From Companilactobacillus kimchii DSM 13961 = JCM 10707 (GTDB taxonomy: Bacteria; Bacillota; Bacilli; Lactobacillales; Lactobacillaceae), in contig NZ_AZDH01000014.1 in assembly GCF_001435445.1 (NCBI RefSeq), positions 111,854 through 175,853 on the forward strand: a DNA stretch of 64,000 bases, given 5' to 3'. This document shows, piece after piece, positions 35,937-47,240 of this stretch. The translations under genes and the position numbers were made by a program. A model generated the notes under the pieces. That model was not told the DNA's origin. It did no database searches and was given only the letters and a program-made list of their open reading frames with translations. Each line of letters begins with the position of its first letter. The first letter of the stretch is position 1.

Positions 35937-36590
35937 TTACAAACTTTGTAAAACTTTCTTTACTTCGTTATAAACTTCATCTATTTCTTGTTCACCATTG
36001 ATCTTATGTAACAAGTTCAACTTGTCATAAAAATCAATTAATGGTGTATTCATTTCAATATTAACTTTCAATCTATTCTTTACAGTTTCTGGTTTATCGT
36101 CCTCACGTTGATAGAAATCATGGCCGCCACAGACGTCGCATGTTCCTTCAACCTTTGTAGGATTGTAAATTTTATGATAAGTTGCTCCACAATTAGAACA
36201 AATATATCTTCCGGATAAGCGATCAACTAATGTTTCAGGCTTAACATCAATATAGATGACAGCATCTATTGGTTTGTTTACATTCTTTGCAATTGTCTGT
36301 AAAGCGTTAGCCTGTTCAAGAGTTCTCGGAAATCCATCTAACATATATCCGTCTTTTTGAACATCATCTTCAGATAAACGTTCTTGAACGATACCTTCGG
36401 TAACATCATCTGGAACAAGTTCACCTTTGTCGATGAACCCTTTAGCTTTTAGACCAATTTCTGTCTTATTGGCCATAGCTGCTCTAAACATGTCACCAGT
36501 TGAAATATGAACAACTTTAAAATCTTCAACAATCTTTTCAGCTTGAGTACCTTTACCAGCACCAGGTAATCCCATCAATACAATATTCAT
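35937..36590 (-). CDS. adk: Adenylate kinase
   Basis: 217 aa: P-loop [13 protein letters not shown] domain with a four-cysteine zinc site (CSNCGATYH.. CDVCGG), normal for Gram-positive Adk. ATG 36590 (MNIVLMG) with GGAG 12 nt upstream; an in-frame ATG six codons earlier has no spacing from that GGAG. Located between secY and infA. Confidence 0.96.
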   Translation of the reverse strand: MNIVLMGLPGAGKGTQAEKIVEDFKVVHISTGDMFRAAMANKTEIGLKAKGFIDKGELVPDDVTEGIVQERLSEDDVQKDGYMLDGFPRTLEQANALQTIAKNVNKPIDAVIYIDVKPETLVDRLSGRYICSNCGATYHKIYNPTKVEGTCDVCGGHDFYQREDDKPETVKNRLKVNIEMNTPLIDFYDKLNLLHKINGEQEIDEVYNEVKKVLQSL

Positions 36591-36608
36591 TGTCTGTAAC
36601 ATCTCCAA

Positions 36609-37901
36609 TTATCTAATAAATCCAACGTATTCACGTTTCATCAAAAGACCACGTAATTGACGATCCATTTCCAAAGCAACACCAACAATAATCAACAAAC
36701 TCGTACCACCTAATCCGATGGATTGAGGTAAATTGAATAAGTTAGCGGCTAGCAATGGAAGTAATGAAACCAAACCTAGGAACATAGCTCCAACAGTTGA
36801 TAATTTCATTAATACACCTGACATGAACTTGATTGTTTCATTACCAGGCCAAATACCAGGGATATAAGCCCCTTGTTTTTGTAGGTTTTCTGCAAGCTTT
36901 TCAGGATTTACTTGAACAAATGCATAGAAGAATGTAAATAATACAATCAACAATGTATAGAGAAGAGAACCTGTTGTAGTCTGCATACTGAATATTTCTG
37001 TTAATACTTGATACCATTGATCTCCACTATGACTTTGGAACGCCATCAAAATTGTTTGAGGCGTAACAATAAATGAACTAGCAAAGATAACAGGAATAAC
37101 ACCAGCAACGTTAACCTTCAATGGTAGGAAACTTTCGCTACCACTACCAGCAGCACGTCTTGTATATTGAATAGGAATTCTTCTACTTGCTTGTTGAACA
37201 TATGTAACAAATTGCACAACAATCAAGATGATGATCACAAGACCAACGAGGAATGCAATATTCTTTGCAAGATCAGCTGAACTGGAATTAGTAATATAAT
37301 CACGATAAATTTCTTTAATTCCACTAGGGAATCTAGCAATAATACCAGCGAAGATAATTACTGAAACTCCATTACCTAGACCTTTATCAGTGATTTGCTC
37401 ACCGATCCATGTAAGAAGCATCGTACCACCGGTTAAGATGATACCAATTGTAACGAAAGCTCTTATATTAGGAGATTTAACTAATCCTAAACCACTTAAA
37501 GTGTTAAAACCGGCTGTTATACCGATTGACTGAACAAAACCTAAAACAATCGTCAAATATCTCGTTACTTGATTTAACTTTCTACGACCAACTTCACCTT
37601 GTTTACTCCACTCAACAAATTTAGGAACAATGTCCATTTGTAAAAGTTGAACAACAATTTGGGCCGTAATGAATGGTGAAACACCCATCGAGAAAATAGA
37701 GTAGTTTGAAAGACCACCACCGGTTACAGTATCCAATAGGGGAACTAACCCTGTAGAACCAACTTTATCCATTGCGGCGGCATTAACACCGGGCACTGTA
37801 ATTTGTGATCCCAAACGATATATAACAAGTAACATCAAGGTAAATAGGATCTTTTTACGTATCTCCTTTACCTTTAGAGCATCTCTGATAGTTCCAAGCA
37901 T
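36609..37901 (-). CDS. secY: Preprotein translocase subunit SecY
   Basis: 430 aa, ten-helix channel of the Sec translocon. Starts [21 protein letters not shown]; contains GSESFLPLKVNVAGVIPVIFA and FMSGVLMKLS motifs. Shares one base with the end of rplO. Confidence 0.98.
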   Translation of the reverse strand: MLGTIRDALKVKEIRKKILFTLMLLVIYRLGSQITVPGVNAAAMDKVGSTGLVPLLDTVTGGGLSNYSIFSMGVSPFITAQIVVQLLQMDIVPKFVEWSKQGEVGRRKLNQVTRYLTIVLGFVQSIGITAGFNTLSGLGLVKSPNIRAFVTIGIILTGGTMLLTWIGEQITDKGLGNGVSVIIFAGIIARFPSGIKEIYRDYITNSSSADLAKNIAFLVGLVIIILIVVQFVTYVQQASRRIPIQYTRRAAGSGSESFLPLKVNVAGVIPVIFASSFIVTPQTILMAFQSHSGDQWYQVLTEIFSMQTTTGSLLYTLLIVLFTFFYAFVQVNPEKLAENLQKQGAYIPGIWPGNETIKFMSGVLMKLSTVGAMFLGLVSLLPLLAANLFNLPQSIGLGGTSLLIIVGVALEMDRQLRGLLMKREYVGFIR

Positions 37902-38341
37902 TAGATCACCTCTACAGTGCCACCAGCGGCTTCGATTGCTTTAGTAGCTGCGGCAGAAGCCTTAGCAACTTTAACAGTTAACTTAGCGCTAACCTCACCG
38001 TTAGCAAGCAACTTAACACCATTAAATTCTTTTTTAACGATTCCGGCTGCCTTCAATGTTTCAACATTTACTTCAGCACCATCGTTAAACTTACTTAGAT
38101 CACTTAGGTTAACAATAGCATATTCTTTACGGTTGATGTTATTGAAACCACGTTTTGGCATACGACGGAATAAAGGCATTTGTCCACCTTCAAAACCGAT
38201 ACGTGTCTTACCACCTGATCTAGCTAATTGACCTTTTTGACCACGACCAGCAGTTTTACCTGTACCACTTGAAGTACCACGACCTAGACGCTTTCTAGCA
38301 TGTCTTGAGCCTGCACTTGGCTTAAGTTCGTTTAGTTCCAT
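37901..38341 (-). CDS. rplO: 50S ribosomal protein L15
   Basis: 146 aa, [23 protein letters not shown] glycine-rich N-terminus typical of L15. Confidence 0.98.
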   Translation of the reverse strand: MELNELKPSAGSRHARKRLGRGTSSGTGKTAGRGQKGQLARSGGKTRIGFEGGQMPLFRRMPKRGFNNINRKEYAIVNLSDLSKFNDGAEVNVETLKAAGIVKKEFNGVKLLANGEVSAKLTVKVAKASAAATKAIEAAGGTVEVI

Positions 38342-38371
38342 TATTGCACCTCCTAATCTTTGAATATTTTA

Positions 38372-38557
38372 TTAATCTTTAACTTCTTCAACGCTAACTA
38401 AATGAGCGATTTTTAATACAGCACCACGAATAGCAGGATCATCCGGCTTAACAACAGAACTTGAAACTCTTGCGAGTCCTAGTTCCTTAACAATCTTACG
38501 TTGAGCAGGAAGGCGGTGAGCTGCACTTCTAATTAGAGTAATTTTAAGTTTAGCCAT
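38372..38557 (-). CDS. rpmD: 50S ribosomal protein L30
   Basis: 61 aa, [25 protein letters not shown]. Confidence 0.98.
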   Translation of the reverse strand: MAKLKITLIRSAAHRLPAQRKIVKELGLARVSSSVVKPDDPAIRGAVLKIAHLVSVEEVKD

Positions 38558-38574
38558 TATTACGCACCTTTCTT

Positions 38575-39075
38575 CTAGTTAAGCAATTCTTGGGCTGAGA
38601 TGCCGCGCATGTCAGCAACGCTTTCAGCAGTTTTAAGTTGTTTTAATCCTTCGATTGTTGCACGAATTACGTTAATTGGTGTATTTCTACCAAGTGATTT
38701 ACTTGTAACATCACCAACACCGGCTAATTCGATAACGGCACGAACAGCACCACCAGCAGCAATACCTGAACCTTCTTCAGCAGGCTTCAACATGATCTTA
38801 CCAGCACCGAAAGTACCGATTACTTCATGAGGAATTGTTGAACCAACCATAGGAACGTTGATAAGGTTCTTTTTAGCATCTTCAACAGCTTTACGAATAG
38901 CTTCTGGAACTTCTTGAGCTTTACCAGTACCGAAACCTACGTGACCATTTTTGTCACCAACGATTACGATAGCAGCGAAACGTAGACGGCGTCCACCTTT
39001 AACAACCTTAGTAACACGGTTGATTGAGACAACGCGATCTTCTAATTCTAATTGAGATGGATCGATATATGTCAT
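38575..39075 (-). CDS. rpsE: 30S ribosomal protein S5
   Basis: 166 aa, two-domain S5 with [18 protein letters not shown] and the [14 protein letters not shown] motif; 18 nt after rplR. Confidence 0.98.
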   Translation of the reverse strand: MTYIDPSQLELEDRVVSINRVTKVVKGGRRLRFAAIVIVGDKNGHVGFGTGKAQEVPEAIRKAVEDAKKNLINVPMVGSTIPHEVIGTFGAGKIMLKPAEEGSGIAAGGAVRAVIELAGVGDVTSKSLGRNTPINVIRATIEGLKQLKTAESVADMRGISAQELLN

Positions 39076-39093
39076 AAATTTGGTTTCCTCCTT

Positions 39094-39450
39094 CTAGAAT
39101 TTTAGTCCATTTTCACGAGCTGCTTCAGCAAGACTTTGAACACGTCCGTGATATAAGTAACCACCACGATCAAAGATTACGTTGCTAATTTTAGCTTCTT
39201 GAGCTCTTTGTGCTACTAAAGCACCAACAGCTTCAGCTTGTTCAACTTTTGAACCGTCTTTAATGTCTTTATCAAGAGTTGAGGCACTTGCTAGCGTTAC
39301 ACCCTTTACGTCATCAATAATTTGAGCGTAAATGTTTTTATTCGAACGGAATACGTTTAAGCGTGGGCGCTCAGCAGTACCAGAGATTTTTGCACGGATA
39401 CGTTTTTGACGCTTTTGACGTGCTTTGTTTTTGTCTGGTTTTGTAATCAC
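39094..39450 (-). CDS. rplR: 50S ribosomal protein L18
   Basis: 118 aa starting from GTG 39450 ([20 protein letters not shown]). The GAGG ribosome site is 8 nt upstream of this GTG; an in-frame GTG three codons earlier touches the ribosome site and would add three residues. 118 aa matches other L18 proteins. Confidence 0.95.
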   Translation of the reverse strand: MITKPDKNKARQKRQKRIRAKISGTAERPRLNVFRSNKNIYAQIIDDVKGVTLASASTLDKDIKDGSKVEQAEAVGALVAQRAQEAKISNVIFDRGGYLYHGRVQSLAEAARENGLKF

Positions 39451-39475
39451 AATTTTCACCTCATAGATTTATTTA

Positions 39476-40006
39476 CTATTTACCAGTTTTACCTTCTTTA
39501 CGACGTACATATTCGCCAACATAACGAATACCTTTACCTTTATAAGGTTCTGGAGAACGTACATCGCGGATTTCAGCAGCAAATTGACCAACCTTTTGCT
39601 TTGAAATACCTAAAACGTTGATTTCTGTGTTAGAAGGTGATTCCAACTTGATACCTTTTGGTGCATCCATAACAACTGGATGTGAATATCCAACTGAAAG
39701 TGTTAGTGTGTCACCTTTAACTTGTGCACGGTAACCAACACCTCTTAGTTCAAGTTTCTTTTCATAGCCTTCTGTAACACCAATAATCATGTTGTTAAGG
39801 TTTGAACGCATTGTTCCATGAAGAGCTTTGTCATTTTCGCTTTCACGTGTGAACTTAGCTTCTGTACCTTCAATAGTCAACTTGATTTTTGAATTGAATG
39901 CTCTTGTTAATTCACCCTTAGGGCCTTTAACTGTGATGTTTTCATCTTTTTGAGTAACTGTTACTCCTGCGGGAATTTCAATTACTTTATAACCGATACG
40001 ACTCAA
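39476..40006 (-). CDS. rplF: 50S ribosomal protein L6
   Basis: 176 aa, [15 protein letters not shown] start and [14 protein letters not shown](Y/V)VRRKEGK tail of L6. Confidence 0.98.
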   Translation of the reverse strand: MSRIGYKVIEIPAGVTVTQKDENITVKGPKGELTRAFNSKIKLTIEGTEAKFTRESENDKALHGTMRSNLNNMIIGVTEGYEKKLELRGVGYRAQVKGDTLTLSVGYSHPVVMDAPKGIKLESPSNTEINVLGISKQKVGQFAAEIRDVRSPEPYKGKGIRYVGEYVRRKEGKTGK

Positions 40007-40036
40007 ATTAGTGCACCTCCTTACTTTTTAAGATTA

Positions 40037-40435
40037 TTACCAGATATAAGCGATTACTTCTCCACCCACGTGTTGTGCGCGAGCTTCTTTGTCAGTAATA
40101 ACACCTTTTGAAGTTGAAAGAATAGCGATACCTAGACCGTTAAGAACCTTAGGTACGTTATCTGAATCAACATAACTACGTAGACCTGGTCTTGAAATAC
40201 GTTTCAAGCCTGAAATTACGCGTTGTTGATCTTTACCATATTTTAAGAAAATACGAAGTACGTTTTGCTTGTTGTCTTCAACAACTTCGTAATCCTTGAT
40301 AAATCCTTCTTTTTTAAGAATCTCTGTCATGCTCTTCTTGATGTTTGAAGCAGGAATTTCTAGAGATTCATGTTTAACCATATTAGCGTTACGAATACGT
40401 GTTAGGTAATCCGCAATAGGATCTGTCATGACCAT
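40037..40435 (-). CDS. rpsH: 30S ribosomal protein S8
   Basis: 132 aa, [15 protein letters not shown] start; in the spc operon regulated in E. coli by S8. AAAGGAGG 8 nt before the ATG. Confidence 0.98.
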   Translation of the reverse strand: MVMTDPIADYLTRIRNANMVKHESLEIPASNIKKSMTEILKKEGFIKDYEVVEDNKQNVLRIFLKYGKDQQRVISGLKRISRPGLRSYVDSDNVPKVLNGLGIAILSTSKGVITDKEARAQHVGGEVIAYIW

Positions 40436-40464
40436 TTAATTTACCTCCTTTATTAATTAAAATC

Positions 40465-40650
40465 TTACCAGCTAGCTTTTTTCATACCAGGGATTTGACC
40501 TTCATGAGCCAATTGACGAAGGCAAAGTCGGCAAAGCTTGAACTTACGATATACAGAATGTGGACGACCACAGCGTTCGCAACGTGTATAAGCTTGAGAA
40601 GAGAACTTTGCGGGTCTATGATTACGTACGATTTGAGATTTCTTAGCCAA
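40465..40650 (-). CDS. rpsN: 30S ribosomal protein S14, zinc-binding (C+) form
   Basis: 61-aa short S14 with two zinc CxxC pairs (CERCGRPH and [16 protein letters not shown]). This is the normal form; a zinc-free paralog is encoded elsewhere in the window. Confidence 0.98.
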   Translation of the reverse strand: MAKKSQIVRNHRPAKFSSQAYTRCERCGRPHSVYRKFKLCRLCLRQLAHEGQIPGMKKASW

Positions 40651-40667
40651 TGAATTTACCTCCTAAA

Positions 40668-41210
40668 TTATTTTGTGAATGGCATACCGATTTGTGTTAA
40701 TAGTTCACGTGATTCTTCATCAGTATTTGCTGTTGTAACAATAACGATGTCCAATCCACGAATTTTATTAACCTTATCGTAGTCAATTTCTGGGAAAACC
40801 AATTGTTCTTTAATACCTAGTGTATAGTTACCACGACCATCGAATGAGCGAGTACTTACACCACGGAAATCACGAACACGTGGCAAAGCAATGTTGATTA
40901 GTTTGTCAAGGAAGTCATACATACGGTCACCACGAAGTGTAACCTTAGCACCGATTGACATACCTTCACGAAGTCTGAAACCAGCGATTGATTTCTTAGC
41001 CTTTGTGATTAATGGCTTTTGACCAGCAATTAGGCCAAGTTCTTCAACGGCTTCGTCTAGGTTCTTTGAGTTAGCAATAGCATCACCAACACCCATGTTT
41101 AGAACGATCTTGTCTAATTTTGGTGCTTCCATGATTGATGAGTAGTTGAACTTCTTCATCATTGATGGTGTGATGTCATTAACATACTTTTCTTTTAAAG
41201 CGTTAACCAT
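40668..41210 (-). CDS. rplE: 50S ribosomal protein L5
   Basis: 180 aa, standard L5 ([38 protein letters not shown]). Confidence 0.98.
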   Translation of the reverse strand: MVNALKEKYVNDITPSMMKKFNYSSIMEAPKLDKIVLNMGVGDAIANSKNLDEAVEELGLIAGQKPLITKAKKSIAGFRLREGMSIGAKVTLRGDRMYDFLDKLINIALPRVRDFRGVSTRSFDGRGNYTLGIKEQLVFPEIDYDKVNKIRGLDIVIVTTANTDEESRELLTQIGMPFTK

Positions 41211-41226
41211 TTAGTTTTCTCCTTTC

Positions 41227-41469
41227 TTATTTATCTTCTTTATCAGTTGTTTTACTTACAACTTTAACGTTAGTTGCGCTAATAGGTCTTTCAACGTCAA
41301 CAATTCCACCTTGGGGTTGAGCGTTGCTTGGCTTAGAGTGTTTCTTGACAACGTTAACGCCTTCGATGATTACTTTGTTAGCTGCAGGGATAGCCTTTTT
41401 AACTACACCTGTCTTGCCTTTAGCATCACCAGCAATAACTTTGACATTGTCTCCAGTTTTTACAAACAC
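41227..41469 (-). CDS. rplX: 50S ribosomal protein L24
   Basis: 80-aa short L24, KOW motif (GDNVKVIAGDAKGKTGVV). Starts with GTG 9 nt after AGGAGG. Bacterial L24 is usually 100-103 aa; this one is about 20 residues shorter at the C-terminus than E. coli, as in other lactobacilli to my knowledge. Confidence 0.95.
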   Translation of the reverse strand: MFVKTGDNVKVIAGDAKGKTGVVKKAIPAANKVIIEGVNVVKKHSKPSNAQPQGGIVDVERPISATNVKVVSKTTDKEDK

Positions 41470-41501
41470 TATTCAGCACCTCCTGAATTTAATTGTTCTT
41501 T

Positions 41502-41870
41502 TTATAGCACTTCTGGTGCTAGAGATACGATCTTCATAAAATCGTTATCACGTAGTTCACGAGCAACGGGTCCGAAGATACGTGTTCCTCTAGGTGTTTT
41601 ATCAGCATTAATAATAACTGCGGCATTTTCATCAAATCTGATGTAAGAACCATCTGTACGGTGAGCACCTGATACAGTTCTTACGATAACAGCTTTAACA
41701 ACGTCACCCTTTTTAACAACGCCACCTGGTGTTGCTTGTTTGACAGTAGCAACAATAATATCACCGATATTAGCTGTCTTACGGTTTGAACCACCAAGAA
41801 CTTTAATAGTTAGAATTTCACGGGCTCCAGAATTATCTGCAACTTTTAAACGACTCTCTTGTTGAATCAC
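41502..41870 (-). CDS. rplN: 50S ribosomal protein L14
   Basis: 122 aa, [19 protein letters not shown], strongly conserved. Confidence 0.98.
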   Translation of the reverse strand: MIQQESRLKVADNSGAREILTIKVLGGSNRKTANIGDIIVATVKQATPGGVVKKGDVVKAVIVRTVSGAHRTDGSYIRFDENAAVIINADKTPRGTRIFGPVARELRDNDFMKIVSLAPEVL

Positions 41871-41899
41871 GTTTTGGCCCTCCTCTCATCAGTTATGGT

Positions 41900-42172
41900 C
41901 TAGATTTTGACTGCTTTTTCGACGATTTCTAATAAACGGAAGCGCTTTGTCTTTGACAAAGGTCGAGTTTCCATGATACGTACAATATCGTTAACTTTAG
42001 CTTCGTTGTTATCGTCTTGAACGTAATATTTCTTAGAATATCTAACACGCTTGCCGTAGACTGGGTGTGTTTTGTAAGTTTCAACAACAACAACGATTGT
42101 CTTATCCATTTTATCTGAAACGACGCGTCCTTGATATACTTTACGATGGTTACGAGTTTGTGTTTCGCTCAA
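41900..42172 (-). CDS. rpsQ: 30S ribosomal protein S17
   Basis: 90 aa, [19 protein letters not shown], typical S17. Confidence 0.98.
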   Translation of the reverse strand: MSETQTRNHRKVYQGRVVSDKMDKTIVVVVETYKTHPVYGKRVRYSKKYYVQDDNNEAKVNDIVRIMETRPLSKTKRFRLLEIVEKAVKI

Positions 42173-42194
42173 CTTGATATCCCCTTCCTGTTTA

Positions 42195-42389
42195 TTATTT
42201 TTCGTTATTCTTTTGGTTTTGAGCTGTTCTTAATCTTGCGATGTTCTTTCTTACGGCCTTAAGACGGGCTGTGTTTTCCAATTGGCCAGTAGCTTGTTGG
42301 AAACGCAAGTTGAATAGTTCTTCTTTGTATTCTTTAACTTTATCTTGTAATTGAGCAGCAGTAAGCTCTTTGATTTCACTAGCCTTCAT
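42195..42389 (-). CDS. rpmC: 50S ribosomal protein L29
   Basis: 64 aa from ATG 42389 ([14 protein letters not shown]). GTG three codons earlier is open but AGGTGG is spaced for the ATG. First codons overlap the end of rplP by 11 nt. Confidence 0.95.
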   Translation of the reverse strand: MKASEIKELTAAQLQDKVKEYKEELFNLRFQQATGQLENTARLKAVRKNIARLRTAQNQKNNEK

Positions 42390-42810
42390 CAGCGCCACCT
42401 ACTTCCTCACGTTTTACAAACTTAGTTCTAACGGGTAGTTTGTTTGATGCAAGTCTAAGAGCTTCACGAGCAACTTCTTCAGATACTCCACCGATTTCGA
42501 AGAGAATCTTTTCACGTTTAACTGGAGCTACCCAACCTGCAGGTGCACCTTTACCAGAACCCATACGAACTCCGACACCTTTAGCTGTGTATGATTTGTG
42601 AGGGAAGATTTTAATCCAAACCTTACCACCACGCTTCATATAACGAGTCATAGCAACACGAGCTGCTTCGATCTGTCTATTAGTGATCCAGCTTGATTGT
42701 AATGCTTTCAAACCATATTCACCAAATGTAACTTCTTTACCACCTTTAGCTTCTCCGCGCATCTTTCCACGGAATTCACGACGGTGTTTTACACGTTTTG
42801 GTACTAGCAT
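42379..42810 (-). CDS. rplP: 50S ribosomal protein L16
   Basis: 143 aa, [19 protein letters not shown], with conserved [12 protein letters not shown]. Confidence 0.98.
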   Translation of the reverse strand: MLVPKRVKHRREFRGKMRGEAKGGKEVTFGEYGLKALQSSWITNRQIEAARVAMTRYMKRGGKVWIKIFPHKSYTAKGVGVRMGSGKGAPAGWVAPVKREKILFEIGGVSEEVAREALRLASNKLPVRTKFVKREEVGGADEG

Positions 42811-42813
42811 AGA

Positions 42814-43488
42814 TTATTCTCCTTTCCCTTCAGTTTTTTTGTCATTATGTTGTGGCTTAGCTGGAAGAATTTCACCACGATAAATCCAAGTTTTAACACC
42901 TAAATTACCATAAGTTGTCTTAGCTTCAACCCAAGCATAATCGATATCAGCACGCAATGTGTGCAAAGGAACAGTTCCTTCTGTATGCCATTCACGACGA
43001 GCCATATCGGCACCGTTTAAACGACCAGAAATTTGTACCTTGATACCTTTAGCACCGGCACGTCTTGAACGTTGAACTGCTTGACGTTGTGCACGTCTGA
43101 AAGCAATACGAGCTTCAAGTTGACGAGCGATACTTTCACCAACAAGTTTTGCATCCAAATCAGGTTTCTTGATTTCGATGATGTTGATGTGAATGTTTCT
43201 CTTAGTTAAATTATTTAGTTCATTACGTAATTTTTCAACTTCAGAACCACCCTTACCGATAACCATACCAGGTTTAGCAGTATGAATTGAAACAGTAACG
43301 TTCTTTGCAGTACGTTCGATTTCGATTCTTGAAACGGAAGCATTTGAAAGTTTTTCTTCAATATACTTACGAATTCTAAGGTCTTCATGTAAAAATGTTG
43401 AAAAGTCTTTATTGTTTGCATACCATTTGGCATCCCAGTCACGGATAACACCGACACGGAATCCGACTGGATTAATCTTTTGACCCAC
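42814..43488 (-). CDS. rpsC: 30S ribosomal protein S3
   Basis: 224 aa, [24 protein letters not shown] with KH domain ([12 protein letters not shown]). 3 nt before rplP. Confidence 0.98.
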   Translation of the reverse strand: MGQKINPVGFRVGVIRDWDAKWYANNKDFSTFLHEDLRIRKYIEEKLSNASVSRIEIERTAKNVTVSIHTAKPGMVIGKGGSEVEKLRNELNNLTKRNIHINIIEIKKPDLDAKLVGESIARQLEARIAFRRAQRQAVQRSRRAGAKGIKVQISGRLNGADMARREWHTEGTVPLHTLRADIDYAWVEAKTTYGNLGVKTWIYRGEILPAKPQHNDKKTEGKGE

Positions 43489-43505
43489 TCAAGTTACCTC
43501 CAATA

Positions 43506-43862
43506 CTATTCTTTTTCACTTACTACAACTGTAATGTGACTTGTTCTCTTGTTAATTGGTGATGCTGAACCCTTAGCTCTAGGACGGAAACGTTTTAGAG
43601 TTGGTCCTTCGTCAACGAATGCTTCACTGACGAATAGGTTTTGTGCATCTAAATCAAAGTTATGTTCTGCGTTTGCAATTGCTGACTTAAGAGCTTTAGC
43701 AATAATTGGAGAGCCTGCTCTTGGTGTGAATTGCAAAATTGCAAGTGCCTCAGCAGCATTTTTGCCTCTGATTAGATCAATAACAAGGCGAGCCTTACGA
43801 GGTGCAATACGCACGTTAGTAACTCTAGCTGTTGCAGATGTAATTTCTTGTTCTGCCATCAT
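43506..43862 (-). CDS. rplV: 50S ribosomal protein L22
   Basis: 118 aa; extended beta-hairpin in the C-terminal part lines the exit tunnel. Two adjacent ATG codons (MMAEQ); GGGAG fits the first slightly better. Confidence 0.98.
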   Translation of the reverse strand: MMAEQEITSATARVTNVRIAPRKARLVIDLIRGKNAAEALAILQFTPRAGSPIIAKALKSAIANAEHNFDLDAQNLFVSEAFVDEGPTLKRFRPRAKGSASPINKRTSHITVVVSEKE

Positions 43863-43876
43863 TTAAGTCTCCCTTC

Positions 43877-44164
43877 TTATTTCTTAGCTGGTGCTGTCTT
43901 TTTGTCATCAGTACCATGACCATGGAAAGTACGTGTAGGTACGAATTCGCCTAACTTATGTCCAACCATATCTTCTTGAATATAAACTGGAACATGCTTA
44001 CGACCATCATGAACTGCGATTGTGTATCCTACGAAACTAGGAAAAATTGTTGAACGTCTTGACCATGTCTTGATAACTGACTTCTTGTCAGAATCTGCTT
44101 GTGCATCGATCTTCTTTAGAAGGTGTGCATCAGCGAATGGTCCTTTTTTTAAACTACGACTCAT
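43877..44164 (-). CDS. rpsS: 30S ribosomal protein S19
   Basis: 95 aa, [18 protein letters not shown], with [17 protein letters not shown]. Confidence 0.98.
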   Translation of the reverse strand: MSRSLKKGPFADAHLLKKIDAQADSDKKSVIKTWSRRSTIFPSFVGYTIAVHDGRKHVPVYIQEDMVGHKLGEFVPTRTFHGHGTDDKKTAPAKK

Positions 44165-44198
44165 CTTATGTCCTCCTTATATTATTCTAATGAATAGT

Positions 44199-45032
44199 TT
44201 ACTTACCTTTTCTATGACGAATGATAAGTCTTTCAGATTTGGCATGTGATGAACGAGTCTTCTTACCCAAGGTCTTCTTACCCCATGGTGACATTGGTGA
44301 TGGATGACCGATAGGAGCTTTACCTTCACCACCACCATGTGGGTGATCGTTAGGGTTCATAACTGAACCACGAACTGTAGGTCTCATACCTAACCAGCGC
44401 TTACGTCCAGCTTTACCAATCTTAATAAGTTCATGTTGTTCATTACCAATTGAACCAACAGTAGCACGGCAAGTTGAAAGAATCATACGAACTTCACCAG
44501 AAGGTAAACGTAATAGTGAATATTTACCATCTCTACCTAATAATTGAACTGAAGTACCAGCAGAACGGCCTAGTTGACCACCCTTACCAGGTTTTAATTC
44601 AACGTTGTGAAGAACTGTACCAACAGGGATATCTGCAAGTGCAAGTGCATTACCTGGTTTGATATCAGCATCTTTACCAGATTCAACAATTTGCCCTACT
44701 TCAAGGCCCTTAGGAGCTAAAATATATGACTTAACACCATCAGAATAGTGAATTAGTGCAATATTAGCTGTACGATTTGGATCGTATTCAATAGATTTAA
44801 CTGTAGCTTTAACACCGTCTTTGATACGTTTGAAATCAATAACACGGTATTTTTGTTTGTGTCCACCACCACGGTGACGAACTGTAATATGACCGTATGA
44901 ATTACGACCAGCAGTATGGCTTTGTGATTCTAGAAGTGTCTTTTCAGGAGTAGTTTTAGTAATCTCAGAAAAGTCAGAACCTGTCATATTACGACGACCG
45001 TTTGTGGTTGGTTTATACTTGATAATCGCCAT
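44199..45032 (-). CDS. rplB: 50S ribosomal protein L2
   Basis: 277 aa; C-terminal [34 protein letters not shown] and SARKSERLI-type end are diagnostic; near the peptidyl-transferase centre. Confidence 0.98.
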   Translation of the reverse strand: MAIIKYKPTTNGRRNMTGSDFSEITKTTPEKTLLESQSHTAGRNSYGHITVRHRGGGHKQKYRVIDFKRIKDGVKATVKSIEYDPNRTANIALIHYSDGVKSYILAPKGLEVGQIVESGKDADIKPGNALALADIPVGTVLHNVELKPGKGGQLGRSAGTSVQLLGRDGKYSLLRLPSGEVRMILSTCRATVGSIGNEQHELIKIGKAGRKRWLGMRPTVRGSVMNPNDHPHGGGEGKAPIGHPSPMSPWGKKTLGKKTRSSHAKSERLIIRHRKGK

Positions 45033-45048
45033 TATTTGACCTCCTTAT

Positions 45049-45339
45049 TTATTTCTCGTCTTCAAAAATCTTAATTTCATCAGAATCAGCAGTAAGTGTA
45101 ACAATTGCCTTACGACGTTTGTTAGTAAAACCAACATAACGACCTTGGCGCTTCTTCTTACCTGAAACATTCATGATGTTTACTTGTTTAACCTTTACAC
45201 CGAAAACTTCTTCAACGGCTTGTCTAACAAGAACCTTGTTAGCATCCAAAGCAACTTCGAAAGTATATTTCTTGTCGCTCATTGCATCCATTGAGCTTTC
45301 AGTGATAATAGGGCGAATAATTACGTCTCTTGCGCTCAT
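45049..45339 (-). CDS. rplW: 50S ribosomal protein L23
   Basis: 96 aa, [17 protein letters not shown], exit-tunnel protein docking SRP and trigger factor. Its start shares one base with the rplD stop. Confidence 0.98.
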   Translation of the reverse strand: MSARDVIIRPIITESSMDAMSDKKYTFEVALDANKVLVRQAVEEVFGVKVKQVNIMNVSGKKKRQGRYVGFTNKRRKAIVTLTADSDEIKIFEDEK

Positions 45340-45962
45340 TATCCAAGCACCTCCTCAATTTTAGAAAGTGCTGCTTGTGTAACAACTAACTTATTAGCGT
45401 TAATAACGTCAAGAACGTTAACACCTTCTGGTGCAACAACTTTAACTTTATCAATATTTCTAGCTGATAAAGCAACGTTGTCGTTACCATCTTCAACAAC
45501 TACAAGAGCTTTGTTGTCAGCACCTACTTTGTTTAGTAATTGTGCGAAAGCTTTTGTACTTGGTTTGTCGTATGAAATTGAGTCAATAACGATTAGGTTA
45601 CTGTCAGCAGCCTTTTGTGAAAGAACAGACTTCAATGCCAAACGGCTAACCTTCTTAGGAAGGTGATATGCATAAGATCTTGGTGTTGGGCCGAATACGA
45701 CACCACCACCTACCCATTGAGGTGATCTAATTGAACCTTGACGAGCACGTCCAGTACCTTTTTGACGCCATGGTTTTCTACCACCACCACGAACCTCAGA
45801 ACGGTTCTTAACATCATGAGTACCTTGTCTCATTGATGCACGTTGCATGATAACTGCATCTGTAACAACGTTGTTATTTGGTTCAACACCAAAAACTTCA
45901 TCCTTTACATCAACACTACCGTTTTCAGCACCGTTATCTTTGTAAGCTGTGATTTTTGTCAT
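45339..45962 (-). CDS. rplD: 50S ribosomal protein L4
   Basis: 207 aa, [25 protein letters not shown]4 represses its own S10 operon in gamma-proteobacteria, unknown in this group. Confidence 0.98.
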   Translation of the reverse strand: MTKITAYKDNGAENGSVDVKDEVFGVEPNNNVVTDAVIMQRASMRQGTHDVKNRSEVRGGGRKPWRQKGTGRARQGSIRSPQWVGGGVVFGPTPRSYAYHLPKKVSRLALKSVLSQKAADSNLIVIDSISYDKPSTKAFAQLLNKVGADNKALVVVEDGNDNVALSARNIDKVKVVAPEGVNVLDVINANKLVVTQAALSKIEEVLG

Positions 45963-45980
45963 AACTCATTTTCCTCCTTC

Positions 45981-46616
45981 CTATTTTTGATTAGCTTTAA
46001 CAGCTGTTTGGATTTTAACTAATGACTTGTTTGCACCGGGTACATTACCCTTGATCATAATTGCATTATGTTCAGTATCAACTTTGACGATTTCTAGGTT
46101 TTGTGTAGTAACACGGTTGTTACCCATACGTCCTGGAAGCATCTTACCCTTGAATACACGGTTAATGATAGCACCCATTGAACCAGGAATACGGTGATAT
46201 CTTGAACCGTGAGTTTCAGGTCCTCTAGCTTGACCAAATCTCTTGATATTACCTTGCATTCCATGTCCCTTTGTTGTTCCTGTAACGTCGACAACATCAC
46301 CAGAATTAAATGCGTCTACTGTAACTTCAGCACCTAATTCGTAGTCTCCCATTTCAACATCGCGGAATTCGCGAATGTAACGTTTAGGAGTTGTATTTGC
46401 CTTTTCTGCATGACCCTTGGCAGGTTTGTTTGATAGTACTTCGCGCATATCTCCCAAGCCTAGTTGAACGGCCTCATAACCATCATTTTCAACTGTTTTA
46501 AGTTGCATAACAACGTTAGGTGTTGCTTCAACAACTGTAACGGGAACTAATTCACCGTTGTCAGTAAAAATTTGAGTCATTCCGACTTTTTTACCAAGAA
46601 TTCCTTTTCTGGCCAT
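45981..46616 (-). CDS. rplC: 50S ribosomal protein L3
   Basis: 211 aa, [17 protein letters not shown]; loop [26 protein letters not shown] near the peptidyl-transferase centre. Confidence 0.98.
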   Translation of the reverse strand: MARKGILGKKVGMTQIFTDNGELVPVTVVEATPNVVMQLKTVENDGYEAVQLGLGDMREVLSNKPAKGHAEKANTTPKRYIREFRDVEMGDYELGAEVTVDAFNSGDVVDVTGTTKGHGMQGNIKRFGQARGPETHGSRYHRIPGSMGAIINRVFKGKMLPGRMGNNRVTTQNLEIVKVDTEHNAIMIKGNVPGANKSLVKIQTAVKANQK

Positions 46617-46647
46617 GTTTGCACCTCCAATAATTTATTTTTAATAA

Positions 46648-46956
46648 TTATAATTTGATTTCAATGTCAACACCAGATGGTAGATCCAACTTCATAAGTG
46701 AATCAACCGTCTTCTTTGTTGGGTTAACAACGTCGATAAGTCTTTTATGTGTACGCATTTCGAATTGCTCTCTAGAATCCTTATGCTTATGTGGTGAAGC
46801 TAACACTGTATATAGTGAACGCTCTGTTGGCAAAGGAATTGGTCCTGAAATTGTTGCACCAGTTCTTTTTGCAGTTTCCACAATCTTGTCAGCTGATTGA
46901 TCTAGAATACGATGTTCGTAAGCCTTTAAGCGAATGCGAATTTTTTGACTTGCCAT
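46648..46956 (-). CDS. rpsJ: 30S ribosomal protein S10
   Basis: 102 aa, [26 protein letters not shown]. First gene of the superoperon; its RBS AAAGGAGG is strong. In E. coli S10 also joins NusB in antitermination. Confidence 0.98.
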   Translation of the reverse strand: MASQKIRIRLKAYEHRILDQSADKIVETAKRTGATISGPIPLPTERSLYTVLASPHKHKDSREQFEMRTHKRLIDVVNPTKKTVDSLMKLDLPSGVDIEIKL

Positions 46957-47120
46957 GGGGTTACCTCCTTTTTGTCTCTTTCAAGATGACCGGCTCCGTG
47001 AAAATATCCGCCAGCCCTGCCGTGGCAAAGCGGCCGGGTGTGTCGCAACCTCTCACTTCTAAACCGTCGATATTATTTATAATATCTATTTAAGTACATA
47101 CTTCTCCGCGAAATAAGCAC
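46957..47120 (-). ncRNA. S10-operon 5' leader, GC-rich structured region
   Basis: About 165 nt between the promoter and rpsJ. The core 46984-47062 is strongly GC-rich (TTGCGACACACCCGGCCGC..., GCCACGGCAGGGCTGGCGG...) compared with its AT-rich surroundings and can form stems such as GGCT/AGCC and GGC/GCC around a TATTTTC loop. No ORF is present. Such compositional contrast in a ribosomal leader points to a conserved RNA, probably an autoregulatory leader; the ligand protein is unknown. Confidence 0.6.
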
Positions 47121-47127
47121 TCTTATA

Positions 47128-47156
47128 ATACTACACGATGAACTCCACATTTTCAA
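47128..47156 (-). promoter_or_regulatory. Promoter of the S10-spc-alpha superoperon
   Basis: Minus strand -35 TTGAAA (47151-47156) and -10 TAGTAT (47128-47133) with 17-bp spacing; the -10 runs on into TATTATAA, giving a second possible register. Confidence 0.6.
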
Positions 47157-47240
47157 GTTAAATCAAGAACTTTTTCAAATTAAAGTAGCTTTCTAAAAAA
47201 GCCAATTTAATCTATACTCTAATAAAAGTGGAGGTGTATA

